Source: Streptomyces sp. R28
Lineage (GTDB): Bacteria; Actinomycetota; Actinomycetes; Streptomycetales; Streptomycetaceae
Direction of reading: 5' to 3'
Length of the DNA: 64,000 nucleotides
Assembly (NCBI RefSeq): GCF_041052385.1
Contig: NZ_CP163439.1
Location: forward strand, 10,529,001 to 10,593,000
Shown: piece by piece, positions 43,065 through 50,975 of the stretch
Position numbering within the stretch: position 1 is the first letter of the stretch
Layout: every line of letters begins with the position of its first letter
Position numbers and translations under genes: made by a program
Notes under the pieces: generated by a model
Databases searched by the model: none
What the model saw: the letters and a program-made list of their open reading frames with translations, nothing else
Told to the model about the DNA's origin: nothing

Positions 43065-43730
43065 ATGACGATGAACCGCACACTGCGGTACGGCGGCCGC
43101 ACACTGGCGTTGACGGCGACCACGCTCGGGGTGATCGCGGCAGCCGTGCCCGCTGGGGCAGAGGAGCAGCCCACCGCGGAGCAGATCGTGGCCGACTGCG
43201 CTTCCGGAGAAGGCAAATGCAGCTTCAACTCCCCGGAAATCGGCGAAGCTTACGTCGGTAAGCCCCGACAGGTCTCCGAACTGCTCTACAACTGCACCGC
43301 CTCGCCCGCCTCCCAGTCGATGTCGTGGGCGGACACCGTGGGCTCCTCCCACTCGGTGGGAGGCTCGGTCACCGTCGGGGGAGGCATCGAAGGGATCGTC
43401 ACCGCCAGTGTGACCGCGACGTACAACTACACGTGGCAGAGCTCGCACACGGAGACAAGTACCTTCACCGTGACCGTGCGGCCGGGAGAAGTGGGCTGGA
43501 TCTCCCGCGCCCAGGTGATGCAGCAGATAACGGGCACGTGGCAGACCCACTACGACGACCCCAAGTGGGGCCACTACTACTGGTTCGTACCCGACGTGAT
43601 CACCGGCCCCGCCCCGAACGGCACGGACGGCAAGCACAGCGCGGTCGTGGTCGAATCCCGCAAGATGACGGCCACCGAGAAGAATCTCTGCTCCACCGGC
43701 GCCACCCGGGACAAGCTTTTCACCCGCTGA
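43065..43730 (+). CDS. secreted beta-rich protein, possible aerolysin/MTX2-like fold, 221 aa
   Basis: Signal peptide (TLALTATTLGVIAAAVPAGA). Central region alternates Ser/Thr/Val/Gly: SVGGSVTVGGGIEGIVTASV, then TATYNYTWQSSHTETSTFTV, TVRPGEVGWISRAQ. This amphipathic, Ser/Thr-rich pattern followed by a proline-containing strand resembles the membrane-insertion region of aerolysin/ETX-MTX2 pore formers. Three cysteines. Similarity is by eye only. Overlapping ATG at 43071 is an alternative start. Confidence 0.75.
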   Translation: MTMNRTLRYGGRTLALTATTLGVIAAAVPAGAEEQPTAEQIVADCASGEGKCSFNSPEIGEAYVGKPRQVSELLYNCTASPASQSMSWADTVGSSHSVGGSVTVGGGIEGIVTASVTATYNYTWQSSHTETSTFTVTVRPGEVGWISRAQVMQQITGTWQTHYDDPKWGHYYWFVPDVITGPAPNGTDGKHSAVVVESRKMTATEKNLCSTGATRDKLFTR

Positions 43731-43793
43731 CGGCAACCGAGAAACAGCTCATGCTCTGGTGCCGCGGGTTCGTCACGGCTGTCGGGGAGTTTC

Positions 43794-44348
43794 ATGATTC
43801 CGGCCGACCCGATCAGCACCGCCCGCCTCTACCGAACCGGAGCCCACTGGGAAACCTCTGTCACAGCTGGCCCATGCACGCTGCGAGCGATCCAGGACCA
43901 GCTGACCGGAAGACACGATGACGCGCATCTCCAGACCGTCGATCGAGCGCGGAAAGCCGGACTATGGAAACAGCTCGATCGGCGGCCCGCTGACGTCGAC
44001 CTCTTGCAGATCCTTTGGTGTCCCAACGAACACTGGGATCCGCCGCCCAGCAGGCCGACGTGGACTGGACCTGCACTGACACAGCTCGCCTCGCGCCGCG
44101 ACCCATCGGGCCGGGGCGGCGCTCTGAACGCGGCCGCTTCTGCCGCGGTCATACGGCGCAGTCCGGCAGCTGGCAGAGGCAGAACCCGCAGATCCTCACC
44201 GCTGCCGCTGCCGCTGCCGCTGCCGCTGCCGCTGCCGCTGCCGCTGCCGCTGCCGCTGCCGCTGCCGCTGGCGTTCAGAAGTCCGTGGGCAGTCCACTCA
44301 CCTCGGCGATGCCCCGCAGCTCTTCCGTCTGCCTGTGCCGTTCCCTGA
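43794..44348 (+). CDS. hypothetical protein, probably truncated and run into a repeat
   Basis: CGGGGAG precedes the ATG at 43794. The first 95 residues look real: TARLYRTGAHWETS and DLLQILWCPNEHWDPPPSRP, a WCP-x-H motif I have seen in actinobacterial proteins of unknown function. Codon GC3 is lower than neighbours. After about residue 100 the frame turns into a Leu-Pro repeat from the hexanucleotide tract, so the true gene probably ended or was cut there. Confidence 0.4.
   Translation: MIPADPISTARLYRTGAHWETSVTAGPCTLRAIQDQLTGRHDDAHLQTVDRARKAGLWKQLDRRPADVDLLQILWCPNEHWDPPPSRPTWTGPALTQLASRRDPSGRGGALNAAASAAVIRRSPAAGRGRTRRSSPLPLPLPLPLPLPLPLPLPLPLPLAFRSPWAVHSPRRCPAALPSACAVP
44201..44272. repeat. 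(GCTGCC)11 hexanucleotide repeat
   Basis: Eleven perfect GCTGCC units (44201-44266) then GCTGGC, ending 3 bases before the stop of the convergent 144-aa gene. Likely to vary in copy number. Confidence 0.95.
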
Positions 44349-44709
44349 TGTAGTCGGCGATCTCACTGAGGCGGACGGGGTCGGAAGCGGTGGTCGCATC
44401 CGTGACGATCCTGACCGGGCCGGTCTCGTCGACGTCGATCTCGATCACTTCGTTGTCCAGGCGGCCGGTGACGGCGGTGGCGATGACGAGCGCGGCCTCG
44501 TCACGGACCTCCTGGGGCAGCTCGTCGCCGTCCCCTGTGCCGAGCGCGAGGTCGAGACTGGAGAGGCGCTCCTCTTCGATCGCCTGGAGGGCTGGTTCCA
44601 CCACGCGCAGCAGAAGGCGGTAATCCTCCGTGTCCATCCGGATGCGCAGGAGGTCCAGGTACACGTCCACGGGCCGGCCGTCGTCATGCGGAATCTCGGA
44701 ATCGCTCAT
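44275..44709 (-). CDS. acidic hypothetical protein, 144 aa
   Basis: ATG at 44709 begins MSDSEIPHDD; the frame upstream belongs to the neighbouring gene's DNA. Rich in Asp/Glu and predicted helical (DTEDYRLLLRVVEPALQAIE, SEIADYIRERHRQTEELRG). No recognised family, no signal peptide. Its stop abuts the hexanucleotide repeat. Confidence 0.7.
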   Translation of the reverse strand: MSDSEIPHDDGRPVDVYLDLLRIRMDTEDYRLLLRVVEPALQAIEEERLSSLDLALGTGDGDELPQEVRDEAALVIATAVTGRLDNEVIEIDVDETGPVRIVTDATTASDPVRLSEIADYIRERHRQTEELRGIAEVSGLPTDF

Positions 44710-44737
44710 CCGCACCGTGTTCCCCGTACGACGGAGC

Positions 44738-45583
44738 TCAGACCCTTCGCCAGCGGGCCATGGCGAAAGAGAACACACCAAACAGCACCAGCCCGGCCGC
44801 GACGCAGACCAGCAGCCAGGGGCCGAGCGGAGTGTCGGCGAAGGTACGCAGCGTGTCGTCCAGCCCCTTGGCCTGGTCGGCTTCGTAGTCGATGGCCGCA
44901 CGGACGGCGAAGACGCCGGCCACGGCGAACACCAGCCCGCGGGCGGCGCCGCCGGCCACGCCGGTGACGTCCACCAGCTGCCGCGTCCGGTGGCTCATCC
45001 GTCCGAGCCTGAGCTTGTCGTGGTACTTGCGCAGACCCGCCCGTACGCCGATCCAGCCGCCGGCCACGACGATGGCGATCCCGGCCGTGCCGACCAGCCA
45101 CTCACCGGCGGGCAGCTCCAGGGCCCTGGCGGTGGCGTCCCGGGACTGCTGGTCGCTGGATCCGCCCCCGCCCCCGGTCTTGCTCCCGCTCGCCGCGAAC
45201 GACAGCACGGAATAGGCGACGAAGACGTAGAACGCGAAGCGTACGGTCGCCAGCAGCCGCTTGCGCGCGTTGCGGCCGTCCTGCCCGACGGAACCGAAGA
45301 TCGCCTCGGACAGCCGCCACAGGGCCATGCCGGCGAGTCCGATGCCCAGCGCCCACAGCAGCACCGCGCCGAACGGCTTCTGCGACAGTTCCGCCAAGGC
45401 CCCTCCGCGATCGGCCTGCTCGTTCGTGTCGCCGAAGGCGATCTGCAGCGCCAGCACACCGACGAGCAGATAGATCACACCCCGGGCGGCGAGGCCGGCC
45501 CGCGCCGCCCCCTCGGTGACCGAACCCCGCGCCGCCCGCCGGGCCCGGAACCGTCCGGTCCATGCCAACGCACTCGTATCCAT
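44738..45583 (-). CDS. DUF1206 family membrane protein, 281 aa
   Basis: CGGGAGG precedes the ATG at 45583. Six hydrophobic segments in three pairs, each pair with the DUF1206 repeat (AARAGLAARGVIYLLVGVLA; FAFYVFVAYSVLSFA; GGAARGLVFAVAGVFAVRAA). A Gly-rich loop (GSKTGGGGGSSDQQ) separates two pairs. Function unknown. Confidence 0.9.
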   Translation of the reverse strand: MDTSALAWTGRFRARRAARGSVTEGAARAGLAARGVIYLLVGVLALQIAFGDTNEQADRGGALAELSQKPFGAVLLWALGIGLAGMALWRLSEAIFGSVGQDGRNARKRLLATVRFAFYVFVAYSVLSFAASGSKTGGGGGSSDQQSRDATARALELPAGEWLVGTAGIAIVVAGGWIGVRAGLRKYHDKLRLGRMSHRTRQLVDVTGVAGGAARGLVFAVAGVFAVRAAIDYEADQAKGLDDTLRTFADTPLGPWLLVCVAAGLVLFGVFSFAMARWRRV

Positions 45584-46018
45584 GTAGACCTCCCGGCAGT
45601 CCGAATGCCCCGGCCCGCCCGGCACACACGCGGCCGTGCCGCCGGCCAGGGGGATACGCCATGAACGGCGACGAAGAGCAGCCGCTTCGCGCCACGCGCG
45701 CACGACGTGGACGAGCGCGGTGGCGACCGGCCGCAGGCCGGGGATGACGGACCGGCCGAGTGCCCGCTGCGTGCCTGGCCAGACAGTCCGACCGAGTGCG
45801 AGGAGCGGGCCGAAGAGTGCAGCGAGGTTGTCCCTTCATCCGCTCGAACCCGTACGCCCGCTCGTACAGGAGGCCGGGACGATGTCCGCATCTTCGTGGC
45901 TTCTGCCAGTACGACGGTCTGCCGGGGTGCGGAAAGACTGCCTGGCAGAGGCCGCGGCGGGTCCGGCGACGGGGGCCCGCGGCCAAGGACTTGACCAAGC
46001 ACAGGGGAGGACACCACG
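45584..46018. other. intergenic region, no gene seen
   Basis: About 435 bases before the methyltransferase. The overlapping open frames are Arg-rich and lack coding character; I see no RNA gene or clear hairpin. GGGGAGG near 46008 is the methyltransferase ribosome-binding site. Confidence 0.5.
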
Positions 46019-46759
46019 GTGAGCGTGCAGCAGTACGACGAGATCGGTGAGGCGTTCGAGGGCTTCAAGTCCCTTCCACTGACGCGGTACGGGGAGGTGC
46101 CCAGCTTCCTGGCCATGGTCGGGGACGTACGCGGCAAGTCGGTCCTCGACCTCGCCTCCGGCACCGGTTTCTACAGCAGGGAGTTCAAGCGGCGCGGCGC
46201 CACGGAGGTGCTCGGCATCGACATCTCCGGTGAAATGGTCGCCGCCGCACAGAAGTTGGAGGAACTCGAGCCGCTGGGCGTGCGCTACGAGGTGGGCGAT
46301 GTGTCCGAACTGCGGCCCCTGGAGCGGCGCTTCGACGTCGCCGCAGGGGTCCAGCTGCTCAACTACGCGCAGGACATCGCCGACTTGGAGCGGATGTGCC
46401 GCAACGTGCACCGGAGCCTGGTGCCCGGCGCCGAGTTCTTCGTGCTCGCTCAGTCACCCGACTACCGTGCCGACGGGAAGACCCTGGAGAAGTACGGCTT
46501 CCGCTGCGAGCCGACCGGCGAGGAGAGCGAGACCGGACCGCGCTTCCGGGTCACGGCGCTGCTCGACCCGCCGATCAGCATCGTCAGCTCCGCCCCGCGC
46601 CGTGAGGTCTACGAATCGTGTCTGCGGGCGGCCGGATTCGGCGAGGTGACCTGGGTCCCACTGGAGGTGTCCGACGCCGGAGTGCGCGAGTTCGGTGCGG
46701 ACTTCTGGGCGGACTTCCACGCCAACCCGCCACTGGAGATGCTGCGCTGCCGCGCCTGA
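46019..46759 (+). CDS. class I SAM-dependent methyltransferase, 246 aa
   Basis: GTG at 46019 after GGGGAGG. SAM-binding motif I: SVLDLASGTGFYSREFKRRG; acidic residue at VLGIDISGEMV; motif II-like region DVAAGVQLLNYAQDIADLE. The start QQYDEIGEAFEGFKSLP is like the toxoflavin-synthase-type small-molecule methyltransferases. Substrate unknown; monocistronic. Confidence 0.9.
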   Translation: MSVQQYDEIGEAFEGFKSLPLTRYGEVPSFLAMVGDVRGKSVLDLASGTGFYSREFKRRGATEVLGIDISGEMVAAAQKLEELEPLGVRYEVGDVSELRPLERRFDVAAGVQLLNYAQDIADLERMCRNVHRSLVPGAEFFVLAQSPDYRADGKTLEKYGFRCEPTGEESETGPRFRVTALLDPPISIVSSAPRREVYESCLRAAGFGEVTWVPLEVSDAGVREFGADFWADFHANPPLEMLRCRA

Positions 46760-47354
46760 CGACCGACCGGGCTTCCTGCCGGCCCGACTAGCGACATTCG
46801 CTGCGACACCCGCTCCGACTCCAGGGAGGCTGACGCCGCTGCCTGTCGCTGGAGAGCGGCGACGAAGGAGTGGCGGGCGGCGACCAGGTCCAGCCCGCCA
46901 CTCCAGCCGGTGTACTCACGCGGGGAGATGAGTGTTGCTCTCCAGTGTGTTGGCGGCCAGGTCGGCCTGCAGGGGCGACGCGCTTGCCAACGCGTCAAAA
47001 CTGTCGGCGCTTCCACGATTCGGGAGATCCGCGATCAGAGCCTGCTGAATGCGCCCCTGCACCCGCGACGCCCACTGCAACTGTGACGACGAGCTCTTGA
47101 TGTCCGTGCTGGCGGGGCGGCGGAGCGGCGGGGCGGCGGTGGGCGCTGCGTAACCGTGATTGCTGTGCCGAGCCGCCGAGCGGGCCAGACTGCTTGAGGG
47201 GCATCAGCCGCGATGCATTGTGATGGCGGGCCGGGGGGGGGGGGGCTGGCGGGGGCATTCAGGGAGGCGCAAAAGGGCTTGAACACGATCAACCCGTCCT
47301 GCGGAGCGGGATACTGGTGGCTTCTTGCGACGCGTCGATCAGGGGAGCTGCTCG
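46760..47354. other. intergenic region with G13 homopolymer
   Basis: About 595 bases with no convincing gene on either strand. Contains a run of 13 G (47233-47245) about 110 bases upstream of the FAD gene start. AGGGGAGC at 47341 is that gene's ribosome-binding site. Confidence 0.5.
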
Positions 47355-48779
47355 GTGAACTCTGCCGGAGGAAAAGGCGGTTGGGGCGTGGGCGATGACG
47401 GGGGCGGGCGGCACGCGGTAGTGGTGGGCGGGAGTCTCGCGGGGATGCTCGCGGCGCATGTTCTGGCTGGGCACGCCGACCGGGTGACCATCGTGGAGCG
47501 CGACCGGTTCCCGGACGACACGCGGTCGCGGCCGGGCGTACCGCAGGGCAGGCATCCGCATGTCCTGCTGGAGGCCGGGCAGGTGGCCCTGGAGTCGCTG
47601 CTGCCGGGCATCCTGGCGGAGCTGCGGGCGGCGGGGGCGCCGCGGGTGGGCATGCCCTCGGACATGGTGCTGTGGCAGAACGGCCGTTGGTTCCGCCGTA
47701 CGCCCGCCACGACGCACATCTACACCGGTTCCCGCGCGCAACTCGAGGAACTGGTGCGGCGACGGGTCCTGGCCAACCCGGTGATCAGCGTCGAGGAGGG
47801 GACCGATGTCGTAGGACTCCTCGGTGACGCCTCACGCGTGCGGGGTGTGGTGCTGCGGGACCGCTCCGGCGACGTCCGCGGGGAGCAGCGAGCCGTCGAG
47901 GCCGATCTGGTCGTCGACGCCTCCGGCAGCGGAACGAAGGCCTTGCAGTGGCTCACGGCGATCGGGGCCGAGGTCCCGCACGAGGAGACCATCGACACGG
48001 GGCTTGCCTACGCCTCACGCATCTACCGCGGCAAAAGCGGCGTCCTCGACGGTCACACCGTCGGCTATTACGTCTACCCGAGCCCCGACCAGGTCCACGC
48101 CGGCGGTGCGTTGCCGCTGGAGGACGGCAGCCATCTGGTCATCGTCTCGGGGCTGCGCGGTGACGAACCGCCCACGGACGACGACGAGTTCATGACGTAC
48201 ACCAAGAGGCTGCCGCATCCGCTTCTGCACCGGTGGCTGGACGAGGCCGAACCGCTCTCGCCGGCGTTCGGCTACCGACGGACCGCCAACGTCCGCCGCC
48301 GCTACGACGTGCCCGGCAGCTGCCCGGCCGGCTTCATCGCCACCGGCGACGCCCTGTGCACCTTCAACCCGATCTACGGGCAGGGCATGGCCGTCGCCGC
48401 GATGAGCGCGGTCGCTCTGCGCGATGCACTGGACGATCCACGCCGGACCCCCACGACGCGGCGCGTACAGCGGGCACTCCTCGCGGCGTCCCAGCAGGCG
48501 TGGGACATCTCCGCCGGGGCGGACCGCAAGATGCCGGGCGCGGTCGGCAACGCGGTGGCCGGCGGGCCCGCGGACCGCGCCGCCGACTGGTACCTGGGGC
48601 GCGTCCAGGAGTGCGCCCCGGGCGACCCCGTCGTAGGGCGCGCCTTCCGCTCCGTACTGACTCTCTCCGCGCCGGTCACAGCCTTGTTCGCCCCGCCTGT
48701 GGCCCGAGCGGTCCTCTTCCGCCCGCCGGCTACGACCCCTGCCGAGCCACCGGCGGCCCCGGAGGAAACGGGGGCCTGA
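47355..48779 (+). CDS. FAD-dependent oxidoreductase (aromatic hydroxylase-like), 474 aa
   Basis: GTG at 47355 is chosen for AGGGGAGC 6 bases upstream. FAD-binding Rossmann motif HAVVVGGSLAGMLAAHVLAG with the ribose-binding Glu in TIVERDRFP; second motif in LVVDASGSGTKALQWL; C-terminal FAD motif FIATGDALCTFNPIYGQGM. Resembles geranylgeranyl-reductase/halogenase-like flavoproteins of Streptomyces. Substrate unknown. Confidence 0.9.
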   Translation: MNSAGGKGGWGVGDDGGGRHAVVVGGSLAGMLAAHVLAGHADRVTIVERDRFPDDTRSRPGVPQGRHPHVLLEAGQVALESLLPGILAELRAAGAPRVGMPSDMVLWQNGRWFRRTPATTHIYTGSRAQLEELVRRRVLANPVISVEEGTDVVGLLGDASRVRGVVLRDRSGDVRGEQRAVEADLVVDASGSGTKALQWLTAIGAEVPHEETIDTGLAYASRIYRGKSGVLDGHTVGYYVYPSPDQVHAGGALPLEDGSHLVIVSGLRGDEPPTDDDEFMTYTKRLPHPLLHRWLDEAEPLSPAFGYRRTANVRRRYDVPGSCPAGFIATGDALCTFNPIYGQGMAVAAMSAVALRDALDDPRRTPTTRRVQRALLAASQQAWDISAGADRKMPGAVGNAVAGGPADRAADWYLGRVQECAPGDPVVGRAFRSVLTLSAPVTALFAPPVARAVLFRPPATTPAEPPAAPEETGA

Positions 48780-49003
48780 GCGAGGGTGGCCCTTGGACAG
48801 GCACCATGGCCGGAGGCCGGAGTTCAGGCCATGACTGACGCTCGACACTTCGATGCCTGCGTTGCCAACTCTTCTCCGACGTGGGCGAGTCGGCTGACCT
48901 CGTCCTGTGATGTGGGGCGGTGGTGCGGTGCTGACACTTGTCATGTCGAGAGCCGGACGATCGTTTCTACCGGTGGCCCGTTGGCGGCCGGGAAACTGGG
49001 TGC

Positions 49004-49798
49004 ATGACGACGAACACGGGGACCAGCATCAAGGGAAGTGCCACCGGCGGGCGGCGTGCGGTGCGGAATTTCGCGCCGCTGTTCATCGATGTGGCGGTGC
49101 CCCTCGGGGCGTACTACCTCCTGAAGAACGGCTTCGGGACGAGCACGCTGATGGCGCTCGGCCTGAGCAGTGTCGTGCCGGCCGTGCGGACCGGGTGGGG
49201 CGTGGTGAAGGCGCGCGAGGTCAACGGGCTGGCGGCCCTCATCCTGTTCGTGAACGTGGTGTCGCTGCTGCTCGGCTTCGTGGCCGGTGACCCGCGGTTG
49301 ATGATTGCCAAGGACAGTGCGGTCAGCAGCACGATCGGGATCGGGATCATCGTGTCCGTGGTGCTCGGCAAGCCGATGATGACGGCCGGTATGAAGCCCT
49401 GGGTGGTGAAGGGGGACCCGGGCCGGGAGGCCGCGTGGGCGCGGCTGCACGCCGGGTCGGCGCGGTTTCGGCGGGCCGAGCGGGTGTTCTCGCTGGTGTG
49501 GGGTGTCGTTCTGCTCGCGGAGTGCGTGGTGCGGGTCGTGGGGGCCTACACGCTGCCGGTGGACACCATGGTGTGGGTCGGCAATGTGATCATGGTCGTC
49601 GGCATGGGGGTGGGCTTCCTGGTCAGTGGTGCGCTGGGCGCCGGTCCGATGGCCGGGATGGTCATCGCGGAGGCGAAGTCGGAAGCGAAGGCGATGAGGC
49701 ACGGAGCAAGGGCGGGGGAGGGGGAGACGGAGGCCGGTCGGCCCGTCGAGTCCTCCGAGGTCGATCTCGACTCCGCCAACCTCGCCACCGCCAAGTAG
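49004..49798 (+). CDS. VC0807-family integral membrane protein, 264 aa
   Basis: ATG at 49004; upstream in-frame codons lie in leader DNA. Six hydrophobic segments and the conserved pattern GAYYLLKNGFGTSTLMALGL, then GWGVVKAREVNGLAALILFV and DSAVSSTIGIGIIVSVVLGKPMM (VC0807 landmarks). C-terminal tail is Glu-rich and cytosolic. Function unknown. Confidence 0.85.
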   Translation: MTTNTGTSIKGSATGGRRAVRNFAPLFIDVAVPLGAYYLLKNGFGTSTLMALGLSSVVPAVRTGWGVVKAREVNGLAALILFVNVVSLLLGFVAGDPRLMIAKDSAVSSTIGIGIIVSVVLGKPMMTAGMKPWVVKGDPGREAAWARLHAGSARFRRAERVFSLVWGVVLLAECVVRVVGAYTLPVDTMVWVGNVIMVVGMGVGFLVSGALGAGPMAGMVIAEAKSEAKAMRHGARAGEGETEAGRPVESSEVDLDSANLATAK

Positions 49799-49883
49799 GG
49801 CTGAGGGAGATTCGCGGCCTTGCACCTTCGGCCAGGACGCTCTGCATGCCGCTGCTGATGGCTGCGGTGGAGTGATCGAATGC

Positions 49884-49917
49884 TGACGGGTCGGATGCCT
49901 ACGGGTCGGATGCCTAC
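49884..49917. repeat. 15-bp direct repeat
   Basis: GGGTCGGATGCCTAC occurs twice in tandem and partly a third time (GGTTCGG) just past the stop of the 178-aa gene. Short, of unknown role. Confidence 0.6.
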
Positions 49918-50450
49918 GGTTCGGCGTGGTGTGCGGAGGCCTCCGCGACCTTCTTGAGCGCCGACGTCGTGGCGGGGTCACCGACCTTGGCGGGTTGATC
50001 GTGCCTGCCGTTTTCAGAGCTGTCGTTCTGGAAGTGGGAGGGGGCCAGCCGGTCGCCGGGACTGTGGGACTCCGACGGGGCGTCGGCGGATGCGGCCGGG
50101 GCGGTGGCATTGCCCGCCCCGGCGGCAGTCGGGCGCCGCCCGCTGCCCTGCGCCATGTCGTCCTGGGCAGTCTTCCCTTGCGAGCCTTGGCGGGGACGCG
50201 GCTGGGTCAGCCAGGCGACGGCCGCACCGGTGAGAGCCAGGGGCCACTCCACCAAGCCGGCCACGCCGAGCACCCCGGCTCCGGTGTAGACCGCGATCCG
50301 TCGTCCGCGTGGCGAGACCGCTCCGATCCGATCCAGCGCACCGTCGGCGACCCGGCTCACCTGCCCAGCTCCGGGCAAGCGGCGGAGCCCGGTGCCCAAG
50401 ATCCGCAACGGCTGAGGGAGATCCGAGGAACTCGTCCTGACCTGGCTCAT
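49914..50450 (-). CDS. hypothetical membrane-associated protein, 178 aa
   Basis: GGAGGGAG precedes the ATG at 50450. One hydrophobic stretch near residues 55-85 (GAGVLGVAGLVEWPLALTGA), then a long polar, disordered tail (GSGRRPTAAGAGNATAPAA). Not recognised; sequence quality fits a real gene. Confidence 0.65.
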   Translation of the reverse strand: MSQVRTSSSDLPQPLRILGTGLRRLPGAGQVSRVADGALDRIGAVSPRGRRIAVYTGAGVLGVAGLVEWPLALTGAAVAWLTQPRPRQGSQGKTAQDDMAQGSGRRPTAAGAGNATAPAASADAPSESHSPGDRLAPSHFQNDSSENGRHDQPAKVGDPATTSALKKVAEASAHHAEP

Positions 50451-50662
50451 TGCCTACTCCCTCCGCACGTCACCAACGGTCCTCAGTCCGAGTTTCCCGT
50501 GTTGCTCCATATATGCGGAATTCGGTAGGTAACGCGGTGTTATGGCAGCTCGGGGGCAGGAGGCCTGTCAGCCGAGCGAGAGGCATGAAGAAGGTCAAGG
50601 GAATCGACATCAGTAGCCCATGGGCGCGATGTAGCACCGACAAATCCCGAGGGCCACGAAGG

Positions 50663-50702
50663 ACGAAGCCGCCCGCCGGTTTCCCCGTGGCGGGCGGCTC
50701 GT
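50663..50702. terminator. strong terminator hairpin
   Basis: GCCGCCCGCC / GGCGGGCGGC 10-bp perfect stem with an 11-base loop; extended by ACGA/TCGT with one bulge. Lies between the hypothetical 178-aa gene and the tRNA-like relic. Confidence 0.85.
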
Positions 50703-50775
50703 GCCGTAGGTGTTCAGAGATCGAGATCGGCGGCGGCGCACTGTAGGCGTCCTGGGCCGCTGGACGACACCGGCA

Positions 50776-50830
50776 TGGCACCGGCGGCGGGATTCGAACC
50801 CGCGTCACCCGCTTGAGAGGCGAAGTAGCC
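50776..50830 (-). pseudogene. 3' portion of a tRNA-Glu(CTC)-like gene
   Basis: Minus strand gives an anticodon arm TTCGC-CTCTCAA-GCGGG (anticodon CTC), a variable loop, a perfect TpsiC arm GCGGG-TTCGAAT-CCCGC, and CGCCGGT-G-CCA as acceptor 3' strand. The 5' half does not supply a matching acceptor strand (RCCGGCG) or a clear D-arm. So it is a partial or decayed tRNA, of the kind left by integration events. Confidence 0.5.
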
Positions 50831-50975
50831 ACAGCCTGCGCACCTGAACAACGCTCACCGTAGTCGAGGCGTTCGTCGGCAGCATCCGGTTTTCGGGGTG
50901 CGCCGGGGGAGCGGTGAGTCGCCAGGCCGGTGGGCCTGCCGGCGGCGCCACGGGCGGTACGCGACGGCCCGGTGC

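Noticed and set aside
46609..47016. Minus-strand ORF in the gap after the methyltransferase
   Set aside because: Overlaps the methyltransferase, no ribosome-binding site and no recognised motif.
50776..50870. Complete tRNA gene
   Set aside because: The 5' half cannot form the acceptor or D stem, so only a partial tRNA is reported.
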